From contig NZ_SELT01000001.1 of assembly GCF_004361065.1 (NCBI RefSeq), forward strand, positions 186,001-250,000: a stretch of 64,000 nucleotides of DNA. Direction: 5' to 3'. Every line of letters starts with the position of its first letter. The stretch's first letter is position 1. Of the stretch, positions 1 to 7,723 are shown piece after piece. The stretch is from Cognatilysobacter terrigena. GTDB taxonomy: Bacteria > Pseudomonadota > Gammaproteobacteria > Xanthomonadales > Xanthomonadaceae. Under the pieces are notes generated by a model. That model was not told where the DNA came from. It made no database searches and saw nothing but the letters and a program-made list of their open reading frames with translations. The translations under genes and the position numbers were made by a program.

Positions 1-240
1 CCTGCTGCGGGATGCGGGCCAGGGATCTGCAGTGGGCGTAGCAAGGGGTTTCCATAAGACGCCCATCGTGAGTCGACGTCGCGCGCCTGAGTGCGCGGAA
101 ACGCCGTTCTGAATCCGGTCGACCTACGCACTGCCGGAAAACACCACTCCGGCCCCGGTCCGTTGGCTGGCGAGTCGATTGATGTTTCGCGCAAGTTCTG
201 TGTGGCGCTAGGCTTGCACCTTGGGGAACCGAGGCTTCAC

Positions 241-1581
241 ATGATCGTGTTTCGAAATCCAATTCGTCTGGCTGCCGCGTTGCTCATGCTCACTGCCTGC
301 ACGCCGCAGCCGCGCGACCGCGTAGTTGCGCAGGCGCGAGCCGACGTTACTGAGCGCGCATCCGCGCAGGTCGCCCGCACGGTCACGGGTTCGGCGAATG
401 CAGTGTCGACGACGACGTTTCATTTCGAACGCGTGATCGTGACTCCGCTGGGTACAGGCTGGTACCCGCAGGACGTCATGGTCCGGGATGTCACGGGGGA
501 CGGATTGGCCGACGTCGTGCTGTCGTTGACGTACGGCGGGACGGACGGCTCGCAGGGGTGGGTCCGCGTCCGCATCCACGCGTCGAACTTGGACGGCAGC
601 CTCGCGTCGCCGGTCGAACTCGACGTATCGAACAACGTGAACGCGGGACACGGCCTGGAGGTCGTCGATCTGGATGATGACGGGCGTGCCGAGATCATCG
701 TGGGCAACCGCAGCGGATTGACGGTGTTCCGATGGGTCGATGGGGCGTGGGCGCGCAAGGAGTACGCACTGCCGGGTGAAACCCGCTACATGGTGTCGAT
801 CGACGCGGACGCCGATGGCCATCTGGACGTGTTCGCCCAGAGCTGGAGCAGCGGTGCGGACCTCTTCTACGGCGATGGACAGGGCGGCTTCCGCTCCGTC
901 GCGCACGTCACGAGCAGCGCGGCGGGGTACAACATCGTGCGTGCCGCGGACTTCACCGCCGACGGTCGCAAGGACGTGGTCGTGACCAATGGGCAGGGAT
1001 GGCCGAAGTTCTGGGTGCATCCCTTCGACCCGGTGTTGGGGCTGCGCCCGCAGGTCGAATTTGACCTACGCCCGGCCCAGCCGCGTCCGCTGAGCGGAAT
1101 CGCAGTAGCGGACGTGAACCGCGATGGCCGACCGGATCTCGTGACCGCCGACGAGGGATCGAGCATCGAGTTCAAGGGCGTCCGCGTCTTCTATCGCGGC
1201 GCAGGCGATGACTTCAGCCGCGTGCTGCAGCTGCCGACGTCGGTCTACTACGACTATCCGGGCGCTGTGGATGTCGCGGACATCGACGGCAACGGCTATC
1301 CGGACATCGTCGTTATGCTCAACAGCAGCGACGGCATGGGCTACTACCTCCAGAACGCCGAGGGCTTTGCACCGATGGTCCGCGTGTCGGTGGACGACAA
1401 CCCGTGGAGTAGCGGCTTCTACAACAACAAAGCGTTCGAGATCGTCGACCTGGATCGCGACGGGTGCAAGGACGTGGTGCTGGCCGAGTCCACCACCTCC
1501 CTGCGCGTGTTCTATGGCCGCGACTGCCTCGTCCCCAGACGTATCAAGAGCACGCCTCTTCCAGCGCAGCGCGCTTCGTAG
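241..1581 (+). CDS. FG-GAP/VCBS repeat lipoprotein
   Basis: Predicted 446-residue lipoprotein. The N-terminus has a short basic stretch, a hydrophobic segment and a lipobox (LTAC) near residue 17, so it should be lipid-anchored in the envelope. The rest is built of repeats with aspartate-rich loops such as DVTGDGLADV, DLDDDGRAEI, DVNRDGRPDL, DIDGNGYPDI and DLDRDGCKDV, the calcium-binding signature of FG-GAP/VCBS beta-propellers. The ATG at 241 is chosen because it starts the signal peptide and has GAGG about seven bases upstream; the frame is open further upstream but that part does not look coding. Family role is usually surface binding or adhesion; the ligand cannot be told. It stands alone, with the next gene leftward. 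Confidence 0.85.
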   Translation: MIVFRNPIRLAAALLMLTACTPQPRDRVVAQARADVTERASAQVARTVTGSANAVSTTTFHFERVIVTPLGTGWYPQDVMVRDVTGDGLADVVLSLTYGGTDGSQGWVRVRIHASNLDGSLASPVELDVSNNVNAGHGLEVVDLDDDGRAEIIVGNRSGLTVFRWVDGAWARKEYALPGETRYMVSIDADADGHLDVFAQSWSSGADLFYGDGQGGFRSVAHVTSSAAGYNIVRAADFTADGRKDVVVTNGQGWPKFWVHPFDPVLGLRPQVEFDLRPAQPRPLSGIAVADVNRDGRPDLVTADEGSSIEFKGVRVFYRGAGDDFSRVLQLPTSVYYDYPGAVDVADIDGNGYPDIVVMLNSSDGMGYYLQNAEGFAPMVRVSVDDNPWSSGFYNNKAFEIVDLDRDGCKDVVLAESTTSLRVFYGRDCLVPRRIKSTPLPAQRAS

Positions 1582-1960
1582 CGGCGCCGTTCGACGGCTT
1601 CGCACAGTCGGCCGGGCGATCCGCGGGCGACTATCGCGGCGCCTATCCGGCACACGTCATGGTGCGTGGTCCGACTGTTGACCTCACGAACGGAGCGTCG
1701 ATCGCGCACCCAGCTTGCTGTGAACCAAGAAAAGTGGGTCAGTTTCACTTCTTGCAAAGTTGGGGCGCCCCCTTACTTCACTAGCGCGGCGCGGGCCGCT
1801 CACGCCGGCTGGATTTGAGCGGCGCGCATCGAATTGTCGAAGGCCGCCTTCGGGTGGGCACTGTCGTCGCTCGACAAACCGGTCAGGTTCATTTCGTAGG
1901 AAATGCACACCAGCCCTTCTCGTTGAAAAGGACTCCCCAAGACGCCGGTGCTCAGTACCG
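1582..1960. other. Intergenic region, no gene seen
   Basis: This 379-base stretch separates the convergent FG-GAP lipoprotein gene and the AraC/GyrI gene. No open frame has a convincing start, codon bias or family resemblance. Around 1729-1757 there is a short A-rich imperfect inverted repeat (arms of the type AAGAAAAGTG / CACTTCTT) that could be a weak terminator or a relic of a mobile-element end. Neither reading is firm. Confidence 0.4.
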
Positions 1961-2839
1961 CTAACGCAACGGCAGAAATAGCTCGGCCGCCGTGCCGAGT
2001 TCGGGCTTGTCGAGGAAGAAGCGCTGGCAGTAGATCGGGAAGTCGCGCATCTCCTCGCCGCTCTGCGGTAGCCAGTCGCGATAGAGGTAGAGCGCGGCGG
2101 GCTCCAGGTTGTGCGTGTCGCCGGTCACGCGCAGCACCGCGCATCGCCCACCGGGGATCTCGCCGAGCTTGACGTTGCCGTCGTTCGGATCGACCGCGTG
2201 GTCGGCATCGAGCCCGACACACAGGTCCATGCGGTAATCGGCCGGGTCGACGGGGTCGCGCTCCGAATACCAGATGTTGAACGTCGGGTTTGTCTGCGGC
2301 GACAGCCCAGCCGACTTTCGCCATGCGATGAAGCGCTGGATCGTCGCGTCGATGGTGCGGCGGTCGCCGTGGTGTTCGAAGATCGCGACGCGCGTGGGCG
2401 CGACGTCGCGAATGGTCACCTGATCTGCGCTGAATGTCGTGGTCATGATTTTGCTCCTCGCGTCATGGAGAGGTCGGAAGGCCTGGAGCCACGGCACCCA
2501 ATCGGGCGACTTGCGAAAACTCGAAGGTGATTGCGTGAACCGCTGACGGAAGGCGCGCGCGAACGCATCGGGCGTCTCGTAGCCGGCGTCGAGCGCGATC
2601 TCGGTGATGCTCGGCCCTTGCGAACCCGCCAACTGCTTGGAGGCGCGCTGCAGACGCGCCAGCTGCACGTACCGGTGCAGCGAGACGCCGAAGAACGCGC
2701 CGAACTGCCGGTGGAAGTGGTACTTCGAGAACGCGGCGACGCGGCTCAAGGCGTCGAGGTCCAAGTCGCCATCGAGGTTGCGCTCGATGTGGTCGAGCAC
2801 CTTTTCCATCCGGGCGCGATAGCGATCGAGATCGGTCAT
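1961..2839 (-). CDS. AraC-family regulator with GyrI-like effector domain
   Basis: 292-residue transcription factor. Residues 1-110 form an N-terminal AraC/XylS double helix-turn-helix (HIERNLDGDLDLDALSRVA, SKYHFHRQFGAFFGVSLHRY, then ITEIALDAGYETPDAFARAF). The C-terminal 150 residues match a GyrI-like/SOUL-type small-molecule domain (RVAIFEHHGDRRTIDATIQRF, CVGLDADHAVD, GGRCAVLRVTGD). This order is the Rob/SoxS-like AraC-GyrI class, which senses hydrophobic compounds or drugs. The ATG at 2839 has AAGGA five bases upstream; an in-frame ATG eight codons earlier is possible. No adjacent target gene is apparent, so the regulon cannot be assigned. Confidence 0.88.
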   Translation of the reverse strand: MTDLDRYRARMEKVLDHIERNLDGDLDLDALSRVAAFSKYHFHRQFGAFFGVSLHRYVQLARLQRASKQLAGSQGPSITEIALDAGYETPDAFARAFRQRFTQSPSSFRKSPDWVPWLQAFRPLHDARSKIMTTTFSADQVTIRDVAPTRVAIFEHHGDRRTIDATIQRFIAWRKSAGLSPQTNPTFNIWYSERDPVDPADYRMDLCVGLDADHAVDPNDGNVKLGEIPGGRCAVLRVTGDTHNLEPAALYLYRDWLPQSGEEMRDFPIYCQRFFLDKPELGTAAELFLPLR

Positions 2840-3031
2840 TGGGGTCCTTTGCCGTGGCCGCATGAGACTGCCGCGTGCCGCCAAGCCATGCTCGACCGAT
2901 CTTGCGGCATGCGCGCCGTGGTGGCGCATTGAAGCGAGTGCGCCCGAAATGCAGGCCGACGGGTTCGCACGGTATCGACGCACATCGGCCAATGCTGCGC
3001 GCACCCCGCGCCCCGCGGAGGAGGACACGCG

Positions 3032-3511
3032 ATGAACAACAATCTCGAAAGCCTGGCGCAGCAGCTTTCCGCGCATGGCAATGCGCCGGTGTCGCCTGAA
3101 GCGCGTCAGCAGGTCCAGCAGATCGTCGAGCAGGCGCCGCCGCAGGCGCTGAGCACGGGGCTGCAGGACGCGTTCAATTCCGACCAGACGCCGCCGTTCG
3201 CGCAGATGGTCAGCCAGCTCTTCGGTCACGCGAACGAGCAGCAGAAAGGGGGCATCTTGGGCGCGCTGCTCGGCGGCCTCGGCGGTGCGCAACATCCCGT
3301 CGTGCAGCAGGCCGGCATCGATCCGAGTGCGCCTGCACAGGCGACGCCGCAGCAGGTCGAGCAGATCGCGCAGCAGGCGCAGCAGCAGAACCCGGGCATC
3401 GTCGGGCAGATGAGCCAGTTCTATGCGCAGCATCCGACGCTGGTGAAGTCGCTCGGCGGCATGGCGCTGGCGGTGATGCTGGGGCGCATGCACGGCAGCA
3501 CGCGGCATTGA
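3032..3511 (+). CDS. Conserved hypothetical Gln-rich protein
   Basis: 159-residue protein with a very good ribosome-binding site (GGAGGAGG seven bases before ATG). The sequence is rich in glutamine and alanine, with amphipathic helices, a glycine-rich hydrophobic stretch (ILGALLGGLGG, residues 75-85) and a hydrophobic C-terminal helix (LVKSLGGMALAVMLGRM) that may be membrane-associated. There is no cleavable signal and no catalytic motif. I do not recognise a named family, although the pattern resembles small uncharacterised proteins common in Xanthomonadaceae. It is transcribed alone and followed by a clear hairpin. Function unknown. Confidence 0.75.
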   Translation: MNNNLESLAQQLSAHGNAPVSPEARQQVQQIVEQAPPQALSTGLQDAFNSDQTPPFAQMVSQLFGHANEQQKGGILGALLGGLGGAQHPVVQQAGIDPSAPAQATPQQVEQIAQQAQQQNPGIVGQMSQFYAQHPTLVKSLGGMALAVMLGRMHGSTRH

Positions 3512-3518
3512 TTCGATG

Positions 3519-3548
3519 CGGGCTTCGCCATGACGGTGGCGAAGCCCG
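3519..3548 (+). terminator. Hairpin terminator after the Gln-rich gene
   Basis: A perfect 11-bp stem (CGGGCTTCGCC / GGCGAAGCCCG) with an eight-base loop starts eight bases after the stop codon at 3511. Only a short TT follows, as is usual for GC-rich intrinsic terminators. The remaining 299 bases to the next gene show no further gene. Confidence 0.65.
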
Positions 3549-3847
3549 TTCGCGTTGCCGTCTCGATACCGGCACGCAAAGGCCCGCAGCGGAGTTCTGC
3601 ACGGGCGCGGTCGACGATCGGGCCGGCACGTATGTCATCGCCGCGCCTCTGGCATGTCTGTTGCGGCGCGAATCCAAGTCGTCGCGGCACGAATCGCAGC
3701 GTCGTGCGCATGAGACGACAAGCGATCGAGGCTGGTACGCGTCGTATCCAGAGCCGTCGCCGGTCGGCCCCGGTTTGGGGATCGCATCCCGTTCCGTCGC
3801 TCGCCCTACGGGCTAACCTTGCGACGTACCGAAACAGGGACGAAGCA

Positions 3848-4120
3848 ATGCGAACGACCGTCGTGGGTCTGGTGACGCCCCACCTCCTGCACCTCGTGGA
3901 CCTCGCGAATCAGGCGGACAAGGGCGTCAACGTGGACTGGCACGTGCGTGCCGCGGTGAGCCGGACGGTGGGCGAGCTGCGCGAGCTGTTCAACGGGCCG
4001 GAGCTGATCGCTGCGTACATCGACGGGCTCGAGTCGGCGGCGGCGGATGCGCCTCCACGACGCGTCGAGTACGCCAACGTGCTTCGCGCAGCGGCCGAAG
4101 CGGCGCGAAACCCGCGCTAG
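3848..4120 (+). CDS. Small hypothetical protein
   Basis: 90-residue soluble protein. It has good codon bias and a plausible start (ATG with GGGA upstream). It is predicted mostly helical (TPHLLHLVDLANQADKGVNVDWHVRAAV ... VGELRELFNGPELIAAYIDGL), with no signal peptide, membrane segment or metal motif. The frame stays open upstream to 3530 but that part lacks a start with a Shine-Dalgarno match. I do not recognise the family. It stands alone, 330 bases before the arsenic-type operon, and its function is unknown. Confidence 0.55.
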   Translation: MRTTVVGLVTPHLLHLVDLANQADKGVNVDWHVRAAVSRTVGELRELFNGPELIAAYIDGLESAAADAPPRRVEYANVLRAAAEAARNPR

Positions 4121-4334
4121 AGTCTGAAAGACTGACGCGGCTGGTGTTCGCGCTGCTTACGATCGCGCTCCTCACTCGAATTGCCCGAGAACTCGCCTCG
4201 TCGCCGCAGGCGCCGCAGGCCTGAGCAAGCCATTCGACTCAATTGCTGACTTCATCGATCCGCGGCGGCTGACGTAGGCGGGCGGGGTGCCCCATGCGGG
4301 TGCAGTGGTCCCATCTGCGGTCCTCCGACCAACG

Positions 4335-4350
4335 GCAACCAAAAGGTTGC
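4335..4350. promoter_or_regulatory. Palindromic operator copy 1
   Basis: Perfect 16-bp inverted repeat GCAACC-AAAA-GGTTGC. It overlaps a candidate -35 box (TTGCAT at 4347-4352). The identical 16-mer recurs 48 bp downstream. Position and symmetry fit an ArsR-type repressor site for the operon that begins at 4452; the regulator itself is inferred. Confidence 0.7.
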
Positions 4351-4376
4351 ATAAGACGTTCTGTCAGGCGTAGAGT
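4347..4376 (+). promoter_or_regulatory. Candidate sigma-70 promoter of the ars-type operon
   Basis: TTGCAT (4347-4352) and TAGAGT (4371-4376) are separated by 18 bases and lie between the two palindromes. Transcription would start near 4383, at the left edge of operator copy 2, so a repressor on either palindrome would block it. Hexamer matches are moderate; the arrangement is the main argument. Confidence 0.45.
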
Positions 4377-4382
4377 CGACGC

Positions 4383-4398
4383 GCAACCAAAAGGTTGC
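4383..4398. promoter_or_regulatory. Palindromic operator copy 2
   Basis: Second exact copy of GCAACC-AAAA-GGTTGC, 48 bp from copy 1 and 53 bases before the first start codon of the operon. The flanking bases differ, so this is a conserved site and not a longer duplication. Confidence 0.7.
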
Positions 4399-4451
4399 CC
4401 AAACACTCCCGCCGCGCCGGCGCACCGGTCGCGCCAACCTCAGGAATCCGC

Positions 4452-4919
4452 ATGGACATCCAGGCCACCACCGACGCCATCGAACGCAGCATCATCATCA
4501 ACGCCCCGCGCGAGCGAGTCTGGCGCGCGCTCACTGACACCACGGAGTTCAGCACGTGGTTCGGGGCCAGCCTCAAGGGACAGACCTTCACCGCCGGGCA
4601 GCGCGTGCGCGGGCCGATCACCCATTGCGGCTACGAGCACGTCAACTTCGACGTGGTGGTCGAGCGCGTGGAGCCGCAGACGGTGCTGGCCTATCGCTGG
4701 CATCCGTATCCGGTCGACCCGACGGTCGACTACGACGCCGAGACGCCGACGCTCGTGACCTTCGCCCTCAGCGAAGTGCCGGGCGGTACGCGCGTAACGG
4801 TGGTGGAGTCGGGCTTCGACCAGGTGCCGCCGGAGCGTCGCCTCGAAGCGTTCCGCATGAACGATCGCGGATGGGCCGCGCAGCTGGAGAACCTCGCTCG
4901 CCATGTCACCAACGCCTGA
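4452..4919 (+). CDS. SRPBCC (AHSA1-like) protein
   Basis: 155-residue START/Bet v1-fold protein of the AHSA1 type. The N-terminal family pattern is clear (IERSIIINAPRERVWRALTD ... FSTWFGA), followed by a beta-rich core and a C-terminal helix (RAAQLENLARHV pattern). Such proteins bind hydrophobic ligands in a deep cavity and are cytosolic; the ligand is unknown. It is the first gene after the double palindrome, and its last 17 bases overlap the ArsR-like gene, which implies translational coupling. SRPBCC-ArsR pairs are common in bacteria and the two are usually co-regulated. The ATG at 4452 has AGGA upstream and gives the family's normal N-terminus. Confidence 0.88.
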   Translation: MDIQATTDAIERSIIINAPRERVWRALTDTTEFSTWFGASLKGQTFTAGQRVRGPITHCGYEHVNFDVVVERVEPQTVLAYRWHPYPVDPTVDYDAETPTLVTFALSEVPGGTRVTVVESGFDQVPPERRLEAFRMNDRGWAAQLENLARHVTNA

Positions 4920-5280
4920 TCCGAACGAGCCGGGCGCGGGCGCATCGCCCGCACTTCCGGGTGCGAACGACACGCTCGCGCGCGTGTTCGCCGCGCTCGG
5001 CGACCCGACGCGCCTGCGGCTGGTGATGTTGCTGTGCGCGGGCGGTGCGCTGTCGATCGCGCAGCTGACCGCCAGCACCGACATCAGCCGTCAGGGCGTC
5101 ACCAAGCACCTCGAAGTGCTTGCGCAGGCCGGCGTCGTGCAGGACGTTCGGGCGGGACGCGAGCGCCTGTGGCAACTCGATCCCACGCAGATCGAGGCCG
5201 CGCGGCAGACGCTCGAGGTCATCGGCCGGCAGTGGGACGTCGCACTCGGAAGCCTCAAGGCGTTCGTCGAGTCGCAATGA
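4903..5280 (+). CDS. ArsR-family transcriptional repressor
   Basis: 125-residue winged-helix regulator of the ArsR/SmtB fold (VFAALGDPTRLRLVMLL at residues 28-44; recognition helix SRQGVTKHLEVLAQAGVV; wing AGRERLWQLDP). The classic metal signature ELCVCDL of helix 3 is missing, and the only cysteine is in helix 1 (LLCAGG), so it cannot use the usual arsenic/antimony site. It therefore looks like the SRPBCC-associated ArsR subgroup. It overlaps the SRPBCC gene by 17 bases and is followed after 105 bases by arsC. It most likely represses its own operon through the palindromes at 4335 and 4383. Confidence 0.9.
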   Translation: MSPTPDPNEPGAGASPALPGANDTLARVFAALGDPTRLRLVMLLCAGGALSIAQLTASTDISRQGVTKHLEVLAQAGVVQDVRAGRERLWQLDPTQIEAARQTLEVIGRQWDVALGSLKAFVESQ

Positions 5281-5385
5281 CGCAGCGGTCGGCTTGCCTC
5301 GCGCGGGCCGGCCGTACCGCGGGCGTGCAAGACGTCGGTCGGCCGCCGACAATGGCGCGCCGTCCACGACCACCTTCATCGCCCC

Positions 5386-5772
5386 ATGGCTCACCGCATC
5401 CTGTTCGTCTGCGTCGAGAATTCGAACCGCAGCCAGATGGCCGAAGGTTTCGCGCGCCTGCATGGCGGTGACGACGTGGAGGCGATGAGCGCCGGCTCGA
5501 AGCCGTCGGGGCGCATCAACCCGAAGGCGATCCGCTTCATGGCCGAACGCGGCGTCGATCTGACGACGCATGCATCGAAATCGCTCGACGACGTCACGGG
5601 TGAATTCGATGCTGTAATCACGATGGGCTGCGGCGACAACTGCCCATGGGTGCCGGCCAAACGTCGCGAGGACTGGGCGCTGCCCGATCCGCGCGATATG
5701 GACGACGACGGCTACCGCGCCGTGCGCGACGAGATCGAGGCGCGGGTGAAGGCCCTGCTGGCGTCGCTGTGA
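5386..5772 (+). CDS. arsC: Arsenate reductase, thioredoxin-coupled LMW phosphatase type
   Basis: 128-residue low-molecular-weight phosphatase fold. The P-loop is C9-VENSN-R15-S, followed by the arsenate reductase cysteines C82 and C86 (MGCGDNCPW) and the general-acid loop LPDP with D101. In this class C9 attacks arsenate and the two later cysteines relay the disulfide to thioredoxin. The spacing of C82 and C86 is shorter than the C82/C89 of the best studied enzyme, so the relay should be checked. The product arsenite would leave through the channel encoded next. The stop overlaps the next start (GTGA at 5769-5772). Confidence 0.85.
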   Translation: MAHRILFVCVENSNRSQMAEGFARLHGGDDVEAMSAGSKPSGRINPKAIRFMAERGVDLTTHASKSLDDVTGEFDAVITMGCGDNCPWVPAKRREDWALPDPRDMDDDGYRAVRDEIEARVKALLASL

Positions 5773-6446
5773 CGCCGCTTCCGCGTCGACTCGTCGCAGA
5801 GTTTCTCGGCACGACGCTGCTGCTCGCCACCGTAGTGGGCTCGGGCGTCATGGGCATGCAGCTGTCGGGCGGCAACGCGGGCATCGCATTGCTCGCGAAT
5901 GCGGCCGCCACCGCGGCGATGCTCTACGTGCTGATCGTGCTGCTCGGCCCGGTGTCGGGCGCGCACATGAATCCAGCGGTGTCGATGGTAATGCGCGTGC
6001 GCGGCGAGCTACGCAGCCTGGAGCTCGTGGGCTACGTCGTCGCGCAGGTGGCCGGCGCCGCGGCGGGTGTCGTGCTCGCGCATCTCATGTTCGGGCTCGA
6101 CATGGTGCAGCCCGGCGATCACGTGCGCAGCGGCGCTGCCCAGTGGCTCAGCGAAGCGGTGGCGACGTTCGGCCTGCTGCTGACGATCCTCGTCGGCGCG
6201 CAACGTCGGCCTGCAGCGAGTCCCGTGCTCGTCGCCGCGTACATCTTCGCGGCGTACTGGTTCACCGCGAGCACGTCGTTCGCGAATCCCGCCGTGACGC
6301 TAGCGCGATCGATGACGCGCACGTTCGCAGGCATCCGCCTGGATGACGTCATCGGATTCGTCGTCGCGCAGCTCGCGGGTGCGCTTCTCGCGCTGCCGGT
6401 TGCGCGTGCCGTGGCGACATCGCCGAACGGCGAGCCGCAGCACTAG
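5769..6446 (+). CDS. aqpS: Aquaglyceroporin-like channel (AqpS type)
   Basis: 225-residue MIP-family membrane channel with about six transmembrane segments. Both half-helix motifs are present: GAHMNPAV in the first half and SFANPAV in the second. The GTG start overlaps the arsC stop, so the genes are translationally coupled. In rhizobial arsenic operons an aquaglyceroporin next to arsC exports arsenite in place of an ArsB pump, and no ArsB or Acr3 gene is visible here. Transport of arsenite is inferred from context; glycerol or another small neutral solute is possible. It is the last gene before a leftward group. Confidence 0.85.
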   Translation: MTPLPRRLVAEFLGTTLLLATVVGSGVMGMQLSGGNAGIALLANAAATAAMLYVLIVLLGPVSGAHMNPAVSMVMRVRGELRSLELVGYVVAQVAGAAAGVVLAHLMFGLDMVQPGDHVRSGAAQWLSEAVATFGLLLTILVGAQRRPAASPVLVAAYIFAAYWFTASTSFANPAVTLARSMTRTFAGIRLDDVIGFVVAQLAGALLALPVARAVATSPNGEPQH

Positions 6447-6567
6447 GCGCCGCCACGGAACGCACGGCAACGCGCCTCGCGAGTTCAACTCGCAAGCGCG
6501 TTCATGTCCTTCGTCACTTCAACCGGATTCGCTGCAGGGCTCGACCGTGCGAGCGATGCGGTGTACC

Positions 6568-6699
6568 TCAGCCGTTCGTCGGCGTCTCGGTCGGGCGTGT
6601 CGCGCGGGCATCGCGCTTGCGCGCGTCCTTCTCGTCCTTCTGCTTCTTCTTTGCGAGTTCGCGCTGGCGCTTTTCGAAGGCGTAATTCGGCTTGGGCAT
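6568..6699 (-). CDS. Small lysine/arginine-rich conserved protein
   Basis: 43-residue very basic protein that begins MPKPNYAFEKRQREL and continues with charged Lys/Glu/Arg runs, predicted as one helix or a disordered tail. AGGA lies seven bases before the ATG. Proteins of this size with the same opening are, as far as I recall, recurrent in Xanthomonadaceae. It is the last of a leftward group after the YkgJ gene. Function unknown; a nucleic-acid-associated role is only a guess from charge. Confidence 0.6.
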   Translation of the reverse strand: MPKPNYAFEKRQRELAKKKQKDEKDARKRDARATRPTETPTNG

Positions 6700-6728
6700 C
6701 GGTAGTCCTGGTTGGAAGAGGGCGATCG

Positions 6729-6947
6729 TCAGGTGGCGGACGGCTTCGACTTGGCGCCTGCGGGCTCGCGCTGCGGCGCCCGCAGCGGCGTATTGCCGAG
6801 TCGCTCGACGATACCGCCCGAGGCCTCGAACGCCGCGACGTGATCGCGGATGTGTTCGCTGGTGATCTGGCGGCCGACGTCCGCACGGCGCGCGAACGCG
6901 GACGTGGCGGGTGCAGGCGACGTGGACGAGGGTGATTTCGCAGTCAT
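6729..6947 (-). CDS. Small hypothetical protein in the YkgJ operon
   Basis: 72-residue protein with a strong ribosome-binding site (AAGGAG, six bases before ATG). The middle part (ITSEHIRDHVAAFEASGGIVERLGNTPLR) looks like a conserved short helix-turn unit, flanked by low-complexity Ser/Pro/Ala sequence. It has no signal or membrane segment. The start lies nine bases after the stop of the YkgJ gene, so the two are co-transcribed. I do not know the function. Confidence 0.6.
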   Translation of the reverse strand: MTAKSPSSTSPAPATSAFARRADVGRQITSEHIRDHVAAFEASGGIVERLGNTPLRAPQREPAGAKSKPSAT

Positions 6948-6956
6948 GGCAACTCC

Positions 6957-7352
6957 TTAGATCAACACCGACGGGATGGGTGGATGGACCCTGCGCGTGT
7001 AGTCCTCGCGGACTGCGCAGCAGTACGGGCCGCCCATGCGGAAGCGGCGGCAGACGTCGGGGCGGGCGTCGTAGATCGAGCAGCACATGCGCGCGCTGTC
7101 GAGTGCCACGCACCAGCCTTCCGCATCGCGTGCCATGACGCGCAATCCGTTGAGATGCTCCATCAGGTGCTCGGCGATGCCGTCTTCCGGTTGGACGACG
7201 ACGGTGAGGCGGCAGCAGACAGCGTCGCAACTGCTACATGAAACGGATGCGTCGACCTCGTCGGCATGCTGTTCGACGGGATTGGCCGACGGATGAAAAG
7301 GCAGCGACGGACCGACGGGGGCGTCGGCCAATGAACGGGCGGGTTGGTACAC
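6957..7352 (-). CDS. YkgJ-family cysteine-cluster protein
   Basis: 131-residue protein with the YkgJ zinc/iron-chelating pattern: a CxxCxxxCC group (CSSCDAVCC), a second group CCSIYDARPDVCRRF and a final cysteine pair YCC. These cysteines probably bind a metal or Fe-S cluster; the exact role of the family is unknown. GTG at 7352 is preferred because GGGGAG lies six bases before it; the frame is open to a TTG at 7463. It heads a leftward group with the two small genes at 6729 and 6568. Confidence 0.8.
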   Translation of the reverse strand: MYQPARSLADAPVGPSLPFHPSANPVEQHADEVDASVSCSSCDAVCCRLTVVVQPEDGIAEHLMEHLNGLRVMARDAEGWCVALDSARMCCSIYDARPDVCRRFRMGGPYCCAVREDYTRRVHPPIPSVLI

Positions 7353-7723
7353 AACGCTCCCCAGGAGGGCGTCCGCAGTCGCGGTATCGCGTGAGAAGGA
7401 GCGGAACGGGGGCCGGAGCCGGCGTGGCGCACGAGTGGAGCTATGCGTCCATCCTACCCCCAAAGAGGCGCGACGCGGCCGGTCCTGTTCGGTTGGGGCA
7501 GTTCGGGTCAGGAGGCATTTCGGTATTGCGGCGGGCCGATGGGCCGTCCGGCGAGCGTTTCGCGCCGCTCGCGCCGCGCGCGTCGTCCGATGACGGAGTC
7601 GGTATCGAGTCGCCTCACGTGCCTTGAGGCCTGTTCACGTCCGACGTAACCTGCCGCGGTCGTCGAACGACTGCATGGGCCACGGACGGTCCGTATGCCG
7701 TGCAGTGCCAAGGAGTGGAATGC
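7353..7723. other. Divergent intergenic region
   Basis: This 371-base region lies between the leftward YkgJ group and the rightward lipoprotein/effector pair, so it should carry both promoters. No open frame looks coding and I see no strong sigma-70 hexamer pair or palindrome. Confidence 0.4.

Noticed and set aside
1720-1760. Short sequence resembling the ends of IS21-type elements (AAAGTGGGTCAGTTTCAC)
   Set aside because: Only about 20 bases match from memory, with no transposase frame, no second end and no target duplication, so no mobile element is called.
1800-2324. Long minus-strand open frame over the AraC/GyrI gene
   Set aside because: It overlaps the well-supported AraC/GyrI gene in another frame and has no family pattern, so it is a shadow of GC-rich coding sequence. 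Its distal end beyond the AraC stop has no ribosome-binding site.
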